Shown here: positions 1 to 6,534 of the stretch, one piece after another | How the letters are laid out: each line of letters begins with the position of its first letter | Numbering within the stretch: position 1 is the first letter of the stretch | Source of the DNA: Desulfobacteraceae bacterium 4572_19 | Lineage (GTDB): Bacteria; Desulfobacterota; Desulfobacteria; Desulfobacterales; NBLS01 | Reading direction: 5' to 3' | Assembly (NCBI GenBank): GCA_002084385.1 | Contig: NBLS01000109.1 | Span: 1-7,699, forward strand | DNA length: 7,699 bases | Notes under the pieces: generated by a model | What the model was told of the DNA's origin: nothing | Database searches by the model: none | Seen by the model: only the letters and a program-made list of their open reading frames with translations | Made by a program: the position numbers and the translations under genes

Positions 1-26
1 ATATGAAATCTGTCCCTACGGATATT

Positions 27-932
27 CTATCCATATATCATATTATAGTGAATGGGAGGATAACTCCACACTCCCGGCTTTGGAAGTATCAATTGTTTTT
101 CCACTGTAAGCCAATAGCGTTCTGAGCTGAAATCTCTTAATTTTCCATCAGAAGGCGGCCTTGAATGATTTGTATAATAATAAAAAACTGTAAAAAGACA
201 GATACTTTTTTGACCTTGACGTGCAATAATATAATTTTTGGAAAAAGAAGTTTGCGACATTGAATTAGTTTCAGCAATATACTTTAATTCCTGCTTATCA
301 AGCTTAATCAAAACAGACTTAAATTTTTTTTGGAGATCTTCAGCATATTTATCCCCCTTCTCATATATATCTTTTGATATATAACGAAGCCTGCGAGCAA
401 GATCTTCAGTAGCATCAGCTATTGGCCAATCAACTTTTACATGAAAATGAGAAAGACAATATCTATCATTTACCTTACTCTTCACATCTCGTTGTATTAA
501 CAAGGCATAATCAACAGGTAGTAATTCCATTATAAAATTTTCAAATTTAATTGAATCTAAATATTTCTGTCCCCTGTCAAATTTATTAGATAAAGAGAGA
601 ACTTTATTTTTTAGTAAATTTATTTTTGTCGATTTATTTGCATCAAGAAAACGAATATATTTCTTGTTTTTATCCGGAATAATATCTTCTACAAAAATAA
701 TAAGAAATGAATTTTGGCACTCATGCTCAATAAGAGGAATACGACCACGGGGTTTTAATTCCCGCATTTCCACAAACGGATATGAAATTTTTGCAGATAG
801 AAAATTATTATATGAATCAATAAGAGAGTATTTCAGAATAAACTGATCCATGCTATCTCTTAGTAACTTATAATAAGAACGTCTCAATTTTTGTTTAGAA
901 CTCAGGTCTTCCCTAACACACCAGGATTTCAA
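27..932 (-). CDS. Hypothetical protein, 301 aa, TTG start
   Basis: I do not recognise a family. The product is soluble-looking, rich in Lys, Ile, Tyr and Ser, with no signal peptide or clear membrane segment. The first third is charged; the C-terminal third (about residues 230-290) carries closely spaced aromatic and Arg residues (FTVFYYYTNHSRPPSDGK, then SERYWLT) and looks the most constrained part. A Lys/Glu-rich helical stretch lies around residues 180-220. The start is TTG at 932: a TAA stop lies directly before it in frame, the next Met is at residue 28, and AGGAG sits six bases upstream, so TTG is well supported. It follows the TVP38/DedA-type gene by 119 bp, and that gap holds an 11-bp tandem repeat, so it may have its own control. 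If it too had lost an internal segment, as its neighbours have, I could not tell without homologues. Confidence 0.75.
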   Translation of the reverse strand: MKSWCVREDLSSKQKLRRSYYKLLRDSMDQFILKYSLIDSYNNFLSAKISYPFVEMRELKPRGRIPLIEHECQNSFLIIFVEDIIPDKNKKYIRFLDANKSTKINLLKNKVLSLSNKFDRGQKYLDSIKFENFIMELLPVDYALLIQRDVKSKVNDRYCLSHFHVKVDWPIADATEDLARRLRYISKDIYEKGDKYAEDLQKKFKSVLIKLDKQELKYIAETNSMSQTSFSKNYIIARQGQKSICLFTVFYYYTNHSRPPSDGKLRDFSSERYWLTVEKQLILPKPGVWSYPPIHYNMIYG

Positions 933-938
933 TTATCT

Positions 939-943
939 CTCCT
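939..943 (-). promoter_or_regulatory. Ribosome binding site deciding the TTG start at 932
   Basis: On the minus strand the sequence reads AGGAG, then six bases, then TTG. A TAA stop immediately precedes the TTG in the same frame. No ATG or GTG nearby fits this site better. Confidence 0.7.
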
Positions 944-949
944 ATCAAT

Positions 950-1010
950 TTTAAATCGGGTTTAAATCTGGTTTAAATCGAGTTTAATTCAGATTTAGAT
1001 CAGATTTATC
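950..1010. repeat. Degenerate 11-bp tandem repeat, about five copies
   Basis: On the plus strand the unit is close to TTTAAATCNGG. Three clear 11-bp copies lie at 950-960, 961-971 and 972-982, followed by weaker copies at 983-992 and 993-1003 and a partial one to 1010. The tract fills much of the gap between the TVP38/DedA-type stop (1052) and the hypothetical gene (start 932), ending about 7 bp above the latter's ribosome binding site. An 11-bp period places successive copies on nearly the same face of the helix, so the tract could be a set of protein-binding sites, but it could equally be a neutral minisatellite. The unit differs from the 15-bp array after gyrA. Confidence 0.85.
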
Positions 1011-1051
1011 AATTTATGTTATGGTCTATACCACTATTTATTAATAAACCC

Positions 1052-1720
1052 TTACAAATATTTTTTATAAAAAAAAGCCCCCGCCATTAACAAAAGTGAA
1101 ATACAAAGTACAATAGCAAATAATCCGTAATCTTCATTAAAAAGAGACGCACCCTGGAGACTTAATATAAAAGTGCCGGGCATACGACCAATTGAAGATA
1201 AAACTGCAAATAATTTAAAAGAAATTGAACTTAATCCGAGAAAAATACATAAATAATCCTTGGGAAATCCAGGAATAACAAACAGGATAAACAACATCAA
1301 TGTACCACCTCGTTCTAACAATTTATCAAATTTGATTTTAAACTCAAGGGGTATTAACTTTTTTGCAAACCCATAAGATAACCACCTTCCCAATGCAAAA
1401 TTAATAAAAGACCCTATACAAAGTCCGATACAAGAGTAAAAAAAACCAGGAAAAACACCGAATAAATATCCACCCAAAAAGCCTGATGCCTCCCCCGGAA
1501 TAGGGGCAAAAACAACTTGAAGAATTTGGGCAACAATAAATGCAAGGGGTGCAAAAGAGCCAAATGATTCAATAAATAAAGCTACTTGTTCTTTATTAGC
1601 AAGAAGTAGAATAAAACTATTTATCGACTCCCAAAATAATAAAATTAAAAAAAAAACGAGCAAAACTAAAGCAAATTTAATCTTGTGCTTTAAGAAAAAA
1701 TGCCAAATTTTATTTAACAT
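1052..1720 (-). CDS. TVP38/TMEM64 (DedA superfamily, VTT domain) membrane protein
   Basis: Integral inner-membrane protein, 222 aa. An N-terminal membrane helix spans about residues 14-32. The core VTT motif follows: FAPIPGEASGFLGGYLFG at residues 71-88, then the small-residue helix around 92-110, GRW at 111-113, IPGFPKD at 149-155 and GRMPGT at 178-183, then a last hydrophobic helix near 200-217. These are the hallmark positions of the TVP38/SNARE-associated family, linked in general to lipid movement or membrane homeostasis; the substrate cannot be read from sequence. No internal gap is evident, unlike several neighbours. It ends soon after the last helix with a short basic tail (FYKKYL). 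The start codon lies inside the end of the upstream Cys-protein gene (11-nt overlap), with an AGGG about 9 bases upstream, which suggests translational coupling. Confidence 0.9.
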   Translation of the reverse strand: MLNKIWHFFLKHKIKFALVLLVFFLILLFWESINSFILLLANKEQVALFIESFGSFAPLAFIVAQILQVVFAPIPGEASGFLGGYLFGVFPGFFYSCIGLCIGSFINFALGRWLSYGFAKKLIPLEFKIKFDKLLERGGTLMLFILFVIPGFPKDYLCIFLGLSSISFKLFAVLSSIGRMPGTFILSLQGASLFNEDYGLFAIVLCISLLLMAGAFFYKKYL

Positions 1721-1991
1721 CTAAATTTGCCCTATCTAACCTTCGTCTGAGATGTTTCTTTTTTGACCATCTTTCAAGAAAACTTACCATACCTGATTCA
1801 TATCCCCGATCAATTAATTCTTCCTGAGTTTTAAGTCCCTCTCCACCCTCCATTGCCTTTTTTAAACACTTTGTTTTAAGATCACATCGACTCATACACC
1901 TGCCTGGAGATGATCGAAATCCATCAGGTCTTAATGGAAATACTTCATCTAAAACTCCAAAACAATCGGGTAATTTATTATCATTAGTCAT
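1710..1991 (-). CDS. Small four-cysteine protein, 93 aa
   Basis: A short soluble protein that resembles, from memory, a conserved uncharacterised family of sulfate-reducing Desulfobacterota; I cannot name it. Four cysteines at residues 10, 32, 36 and 42 (spacing C-x21-C-x3-C-x5-C) could bind zinc or an iron-sulfur cluster; this is inference. It opens with PDCFGVLDEVFP and ends in a strongly basic helix (WSKKKHLRRRLDR, about 75-87) that might bind nucleic acid or the membrane surface. It starts 39 nt after radC. No strong ribosome binding site is visible (only GGTT about 6 bases before the ATG). It overlaps the TVP38/DedA-type gene by 11 nt, so the two are very probably translated from one message. 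Confidence 0.82.
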   Translation of the reverse strand: MTNDNKLPDCFGVLDEVFPLRPDGFRSSPGRCMSRCDLKTKCLKKAMEGGEGLKTQEELIDRGYESGMVSFLERWSKKKHLRRRLDRANLDVK

Positions 1992-2030
1992 TTTAGTAAC
2001 CGTTTACAAGCAAAACGTATGTTACGTATT

Positions 2031-2578
2031 TTATAAGGTTTTCTCATAATCACGATTATACTCTGCAATAAATCCATGTTCTGCAAAACTAAATTGCTGA
2101 TTATCACCAATTATCATATGTTCATGCACTTTAATTCCCACAACCCTGCACGCAATAAGAAGTTTTCTTGTTATAGAAAAATCTTCGGGTGAAGGTTCAG
2201 GGTCTCCGGAAGGATGATTATGAACGAAGATTAATGAAACAGCATTATATTTAAGTGCTGCCGAAATAACCTCCCTTGGATATACAAAACTTGCGTTAAC
2301 CGTACCTGTAAATAAATTTTTTATAGTTAGGACTCTATTTTTAACATCTAAAAAAATAACTTTAAAACACTCAATTTTCCTGTCACGCATATTGTATCGC
2401 AAATAATTAATAAGATCTTGAGAATTTTTAATTATATCTTTTTTTACAATTTTTTTTTCAAGATAGCGGTCAGCAGCCTCTTTTACCAACTTTATACCAA
2501 AACAAAGCCTGCTTCAAGAAACCTATCCCTTAGCCTTTTTCTATGCCCTTCTCCTTTATGGGGTTCTGATTTTACCAT
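2031..2578 (-). pseudogene. radC: radC (JAB/MPN-domain), internal deletion with frameshift
   Basis: Two pieces of one RadC gene. From the ATG at 2578 the first 28 codons encode a RadC-like start (MVKSEPHKGEGHRKRLRDRF, then LEAGF) and stop at 2492-2494. In another frame, from about 2501, the sequence resumes as FGIKLVKEAADRYLEKK and continues through the complete C-terminal JAB domain, including the metal motif HNHPSGDPEPSPEDF and the later VHEHMIIG. Missing between them is the helix-hairpin-helix region, which I estimate at 55-60 residues from the remembered family layout. A TTG at 2489 could still give a 152-aa JAB-only protein, but no good ribosome binding site precedes it. RadC of this layout is common; its cellular role is unsettled despite the name. 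The junction is at about 2502-2504. No strong ribosome binding site precedes the ATG, which would fit coupling to an upstream gene. Confidence 0.88.
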
Positions 2579-2745
2579 TATTTTATTCTAAACCGTTATC
2601 TTCTGTTCCTTCTTCATTTCCATGCTGTTTATGCGAATATAAGGCACTTGTGAACGCTTACAAATATGAAATTACCGAAAAATCACATTTCTTAGTCGTG
2701 AACAGTTACAATTTTGTTTTATCCGATTCAAGTCATTTTGATTCG
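2579..2745. other. Intergenic stretch between the 15-bp array and radC; possible relic of the gyrA tail
   Basis: With the array this makes about 380 bp between the gyrA stop and radC without an intact gene. On the minus strand an open frame covers 2583-2657 and ends in an acidic peptide (HGNEEGTEDNGLE) whose stop is only 4 bp before the radC ATG. Acidic tails of this kind are common at the ends of GyrA proteins, so it may be the displaced original gyrA end; this is speculation. The stretch next to the array (about 2731-2745) looks like a decayed copy of the repeat unit. I see no promoter, RNA gene or terminator here. Confidence 0.35.
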
Positions 2746-2964
2746 GTTTCACCTGTTTCAGTTTTACCTGTTTCAGTTTCATTTGTTTTAGTTTCACTTG
2801 TTTCAACTTTATTTGTTTCAGTTTCACTTGTTTCGGTTTCACTTGTTTCAGTTTCACTTGTTTCGGTTTCACTTGTTTCGGTTTCACCTGTTTCGGTTTT
2901 ACTTGTTTCGGTTTCACTTGTTTCGGTTTCACCTGTTTCGGTTTCACCTGTTTCGGTTTCACTT
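2746..2964. repeat. 15-bp tandem array, 14 full copies plus a partial one
   Basis: The plus-strand unit is GTTTCACYTGTTTCR, repeated without spacers from 2746 to 2955 and ending in nine more bases at 2956-2964. Each unit is itself two related blocks, GTTTCACTT and GTTTCR. Copies nearest gyrA are almost identical, while those between 2746 and 2820 carry more changes, and a very weak copy may lie at 2731-2745. Because 15 is a multiple of three, each reading frame repeats a five-residue peptide. The gyrA frame meets a TGA or TAA in every unit. The other two minus-strand frames stay open (VKPKQ and ETETG/S repeats), as do all plus-strand frames. The array begins inside the last codons of gyrA. 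It has no spacers and is not a CRISPR. Confidence 0.97.
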
Positions 2965-5196
2965 AATAAGTTTCACGCCTTGGGTATTGCGACTAATTAC
3001 TGAAACCGTTGCAACAGACATACGAATTAGTTTTCCGCCATCTGTCATAATCATTAAATCATCGTCATCTTCAACGAGTAGTGTAACAACAACAAGGCCG
3101 TTTCGCTCTGAAGTCTTAATGGTAATAACGCCCTTACCGCCTCTTTTCTGAACACGGTACTCATCTATGGAAGTTCTTTTTCCAAATCCGTTTTCAGTTA
3201 AAGCTAACAAGGTTGCATTGGAACTTAACACTTCCATTCCAATAAGTCTGTCACCACTGCCAAGCCTCATACCGCGAACACCCATAGAGCCCCTGGCAAG
3301 TGAACGAATATCAGCAATTTTAAACCTAATTGATTTTCCGGCAGCACAACTTAAAAAAACATCCATACTATCATCAGAAATTCCTGCAGCAATAAGTTCA
3401 TCCCCCTCGGCAAGTTTCACACCAATAAGACCTTTTGAGCGAGAACGTGCATAGGCTATTAATTCTGTTTTCTTAATCCTGCCAAGTTTCGTGGTCATAA
3501 TAATATGCTTTCCCTCATCAAATGAAGGCACTGCAAGTACAGTTGCTATTTTTTCATCGGTACTAAGATCAAGAAGATTAACTATTGCTCTACCTTTACT
3601 TACCCTTCCTGCCATAGGAAGTTGATATACCTTAAGTTGATATACCTTACCAAAATTTGTAATAAACAAAAATGTATGGTGTGTAGAAGCTACAAAAATA
3701 TGTGCCAGAAAATCATCTTCTTTAACTCCCATAGCAGTCTTGCCCTTGCCACCTCTTCTCTGACTTTCGTACATGGCTACGGGATTTCGTTTTATGTAAC
3801 CACTTTTTGATATGGTAACAACCATATCCTCTTCTTTTATCATATCTTCAATAGAGATTTCACCGACAGCTTCCACTATTTCGGTACGTCTTTCATCACC
3901 AAATTCAGTTTTGATTTCTGCAAGATCGTCTTTTATTATTCCAAGAACTATCTGTTCACTTCCCAATATTTTTTTAAACCACTCAATATCTTTCTTAACA
4001 CTTTCATACTCTTCGACTATTTTATCTCTCTCCAAACCTGTAAGTCTTTGGAGACGCATATCCAAAATTGCCTGTGCCTGAATTATTGAAAGGTTAAATC
4101 TATCTATAAGATTGCTTTTTGCCTCGGCTCTATGAAAAATAAAATGCTCTAATATTTCCTTTAAAGTTAAAAGCTCAGGACGATTATTTACAACCGCAAG
4201 AAGAATAATACCAAAACTGTTTTGAAGTTGTGTATGCTTATAAAGCTGGTTAATTACAACACCTGCAACCTGATCTCTTTTTAATCCAACAGCTATCCGC
4301 ATACCTTCTCTATCAGATTCATCTCTGACATATCTTACACCCTCTATAACCTTGGTTCTTACCAAAATGGAGATATTTTCTATTACTCTGGCTTTATTTA
4401 CCTGATAAGGAAGTTCATTTACAACTATGGTCTCAGCTTTGGTTTTTTTATCTTCTTCTACTACTATTCTTGCCCGAAGCCTAATTATTCCACGTCCTGT
4501 CTTGTATGCACTCAATATTCCTGCACGGCCATATATCATTGCGGCTGTTGGAAAATCCGGACCTGGAACATACTCCATTAACTCTTCATATGTAAGTTGA
4601 GGGTTATCAATAAGTGCTGTAACTGCATCTATTATCTCTGAAAGATTATGGGGCGGAATATTTGTGGCCATACCAACTGCAATCCCGGAAGATCCATTAA
4701 CAAGAAGGTTAGGTAATTTTGCAGGAAAAACAGATGGTTCCGACATGGATTCATCATAGTTAGGTATCCAGTCAACAGTATCTTTATCAAGATCTTCCAA
4801 CATCTCATGGGCTATACGCTTCATCCTTACTTCCGTATATCTCATGGCAGCAGGTGAATCACCATCTACAGAACCAAAATTACCCTGACCATCAACGAGC
4901 ATATACCGAAGTGAAAAACTTTGTGCCATACGAACAATTGTATCATATACTGCTGTATCACCGTGGGGATGATATTTACCAATAACATCACCAACAACAC
5001 GAGCAGATTTTTTATAAGGCTTATTCCAGTCGTTCTTTAATTCCCTCATGGCAAAAAGTACTCGCCTATGAACAGGTTTTAAACCATCACGCACATCAGG
5101 AAGTGCTCTTCCAATAATAACACTCATTGCATATTCAAGGTATGATTTTTTCATCTCACCTTCAATACTTATTTCCGATTGTATATCGTTTTCCAT
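2959..5196 (-). CDS. gyrA: DNA gyrase subunit A, internally deleted and cut short at the C-terminus
   Basis: GyrA cuts and rejoins DNA in the GyrA2GyrB2 gyrase that introduces negative supercoils. Visible features: [17 protein letters not shown] at about 69-85 (quinolone pocket with Thr81 and Asp85), the catalytic tyrosine Tyr120 in [28 protein letters not shown] at 167-184, [17 protein letters not shown] at about 377-393, and a C-terminal beta-pinwheel beginning with the GyrA box QRRGGKG (479-485), with a second RGGKG near 685. Two oddities: after EHFIFHR (residue 356) the chain jumps to [11 protein letters not shown], so about 45 residues of the long helix toward the C-gate are missing, in frame; and the protein stops at VKLIK (745) at the edge of the repeat array, without the usual closing strand and acidic tail. 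The ATG has AGGGG four bases upstream and lies 24 nt after AI-2E, indicating co-transcription. The family is certain; function of this version is doubtful. Confidence 0.96.
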   Translation of the reverse strand: MENDIQSEISIEGEMKKSYLEYAMSVIIGRALPDVRDGLKPVHRRVLFAMRELKNDWNKPYKKSARVVGDVIGKYHPHGDTAVYDTIVRMAQSFSLRYMLVDGQGNFGSVDGDSPAAMRYTEVRMKRIAHEMLEDLDKDTVDWIPNYDESMSEPSVFPAKLPNLLVNGSSGIAVGMATNIPPHNLSEIIDAVTALIDNPQLTYEELMEYVPGPDFPTAAMIYGRAGILSAYKTGRGIIRLRARIVVEEDKKTKAETIVVNELPYQVNKARVIENISILVRTKVIEGVRYVRDESDREGMRIAVGLKRDQVAGVVINQLYKHTQLQNSFGIILLAVVNNRPELLTLKEILEHFIFHRAEAKSNLIDRFNLSIIQAQAILDMRLQRLTGLERDKIVEEYESVKKDIEWFKKILGSEQIVLGIIKDDLAEIKTEFGDERRTEIVEAVGEISIEDMIKEEDMVVTISKSGYIKRNPVAMYESQRRGGKGKTAMGVKEDDFLAHIFVASTHHTFLFITNFGKVYQLKVYQLPMAGRVSKGRAIVNLLDLSTDEKIATVLAVPSFDEGKHIIMTTKLGRIKKTELIAYARSRSKGLIGVKLAEGDELIAAGISDDSMDVFLSCAAGKSIRFKIADIRSLARGSMGVRGMRLGSGDRLIGMEVLSSNATLLALTENGFGKRTSIDEYRVQKRGGKGVITIKTSERNGLVVVTLLVEDDDDLMIMTDGGKLIRMSVATVSVISRNTQGVKLIK
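3619..3648. repeat. Perfect 15-bp tandem duplication inside gyrA
   Basis: The plus-strand unit AAGTTGATATACCTT occurs twice in direct succession (3619-3633 and 3634-3648) and gives [10 protein letters not shown] in the pinwheel domain. GyrA proteins usually have a near-repeat here (a KVYxLKVYxx pattern), so the peptide is not an insertion. The unusual part is that the two codings are identical base for base. Confidence 0.9.
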
Positions 5197-5220
5197 TTTT
5201 CCCCTTACAATTTTAAATTT

Positions 5221-6242
5221 CTATACACTTGCATTTACATTTACTATAGTTTCAGGATCCACAAAACTCCTGTAATTAGAGTTATAAATATCGGCCAAAG
5301 TTAAAAAACTGGTAGCAATTAAAGGACCGTAAATAATTCCCAATAAACCAAAAAGATTCAGCCCACCCATAATTGAAAGAAATACGACCAGAGTATGCAT
5401 TTTAACACGATTTCCAACAAGTTTAGGTTTAAAAATATATTCCATCCCACCGGATAAAATTAAATAAAAAATAATAAAAAACAGCCCTGCAAAAATCCTT
5501 CCTTTTAATAAAAGAATAACAGAGGCCGGAACAAAAACAGCTCCGATGCCAACAACAGGAAGAAATGCAAGAAAACACATAATTACACCCCAGAGAAATG
5601 CAGAAGGCAATCCGAATATGCCAAAGACTATCCCTCCTATAATTCCCTGAATTACTCCACACAATCCATTTCCTATAAGAACAGCTCCTGCAATATCCTT
5701 AAACTTTTGTATTAACTTCTCATCCTGCTCTTTTGGTAACGGGGAGAGATCAATTACAAACGAAGCTAATTTATCTCCATCAATAAGCAAATAATAAATC
5801 ACAAGAAGCATAAACAAAGAACCTGTTATAAACTTCAAGGTATTTGATAAAATAAAACTTACCTGTTCAAACATAAAAAGGCCGACATATTTTCCAAGCA
5901 TTGAAACCGGCTGGATTAAATCCTCATAATTTACTGAAATACCAACATTTTTAAGAAGATGATTAATCTTTTCAAGTATATGATGATCCTCAAGTAAATT
6001 TTTTAACTGATCAGCCAACACAGCATCTTGAGCCATACCATATAAACTATATGCTTCGCCTGACAAAATACTGATAATAATTGTCAACGGAATAAACAAG
6101 CTTATGAAAATTAAAAAGCAAGTAAGCAATGACGCTAAATCGAAAAAAACGGCTGAAAAAGCCACATGGTCATAATAATTGATAACAGAAATAAAAATAA
6201 AAAAAATCTGAGGATCATTTTACCATCAGCCTTTTCATTCAT
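5221..6242 (-). pseudogene. AI-2E family transporter/permease, internal deletion with frameshift
   Basis: Polytopic inner-membrane protein of the AI-2E (YdiK/PerM/TqsA) family, whose members are linked to autoinducer-2 or ion export; the substrate here is unknown. The natural start appears to be ATG at 6242 with AGGTGG about 5 bases upstream. It gives a first membrane helix ending in MWLFQPFFS, then a stop at 6135-6137. In another frame the family pattern resumes at LASLLTCFLIFISLFIPLT (from about 6138) and runs to the stop at 5221, with later family motifs such as GLPSAFLWGVIMCFLAFLPVVG and GLLGIIYGPLIA. About 28-30 residues between helix 1 and the next helix pair are missing, by comparison with the remembered family layout. 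A GTG at 6165 could start a 314-aa product without helix 1. It follows the 52-aa peptide by 28 nt and precedes gyrA by 24 nt, so these form a likely operon. Confidence 0.87.
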
Positions 6243-6270
6243 GCAATCCACCTGACTTTAAATCTATTTT

Positions 6271-6429
6271 CTATTTACTTATAAAACCTAATGAAGTTAA
6301 CAAAAGAACTATTTCGTAAACTGCAATTGCGGGCCAGCTTCCACCTGAAGCAGCATAAACAATCCCACCGCCCATTATGGCAGGAACTGCTGTAAAAATT
6401 AAAATCCCTAACTTTCTGCTTATATCCAT
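6271..6429 (-). CDS. Small membrane peptide, 52 aa
   Basis: An open frame running MDISRKLGILIFTAVPAIMG and on to the C-terminal LTSLGFISK, with two hydrophobic stretches (about 7-25 and 34-50) separated by a short Gly/Ser-Gly-Trp-Pro turn (SGGSWP), the layout of a small two-helix membrane protein with a basic N-terminus. It is preceded by a full-strength AAGGAGGT. The ATG at 6429 lies 11 bases past it; an in-frame GTG at 6438 (two bases past it) would add three residues (MHK), so the exact start is uncertain. It sits 28 nt before the AI-2E gene on the same strand, which suggests a joint transcript and perhaps a role beside that permease. I do not know its family. It shows no sign of decay. 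Confidence 0.78.
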   Translation of the reverse strand: MDISRKLGILIFTAVPAIMGGGIVYAASGGSWPAIAVYEIVLLLTSLGFISK

Positions 6430-6440
6430 TTTATGCACAT

Positions 6441-6454
6441 ACCTCCTTATTATA
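6441..6454 (-). promoter_or_regulatory. Consensus Shine-Dalgarno with adjacent TATAAT
   Basis: On the minus strand TATAAT (6454-6449) is followed at once by AAGGAGGT (6448-6441), which serves the 52-aa peptide. The Shine-Dalgarno is convincing. The TATAAT is probably not a working -10 box: it is too close to the ribosome binding site, and I see no -35 hexamer at 16-18 bp. Confidence 0.6.
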
Positions 6455-6534
6455 AACCGTCACATCAATACGGCTTCTTTGCTATATCTTATAAAATCAA
6501 TTATTTGTCTGTTTACCTGTCTATGCTGGCTAAG

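Noticed and set aside
1036..1050. Terminator after the TVP38/DedA-type gene (TTTATTAATAAA palindrome)
   Set aside because: Twelve bases of pure A/T give a weak stem with no GC and no clear U-run placement.
1992..2030. Operator-like GTAAC...GTTAC inverted repeat before the Cys protein
   Set aside because: The arms are only five bases with a long gap; this is expected by chance in AT-rich DNA.
2672..2962. Lys/Gln-rich repeat protein on the minus strand (VKPKQ units)
   Set aside because: It is a by-product of the 15-bp array being a multiple of three. There is no proper ribosome binding site and no family match.
2746..2964. CRISPR array
   Set aside because: The 15-bp units abut directly with no spacers, and no cas gene is present.
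2650..3151. Plus-strand open frames through the array (VSVSL and FRFHL repeats)
   Set aside because: They arise only because the repeat has no stops on that strand, and they run into antisense gyrA.
3167..4081. Plus-strand open frames inside gyrA
   Set aside because: They are antisense shadows of a clearly conserved gene.
5429..5662. Second-frame ORF inside the AI-2E gene
   Set aside because: Cys- and Ser-rich translation in the wrong frame of a conserved membrane protein.
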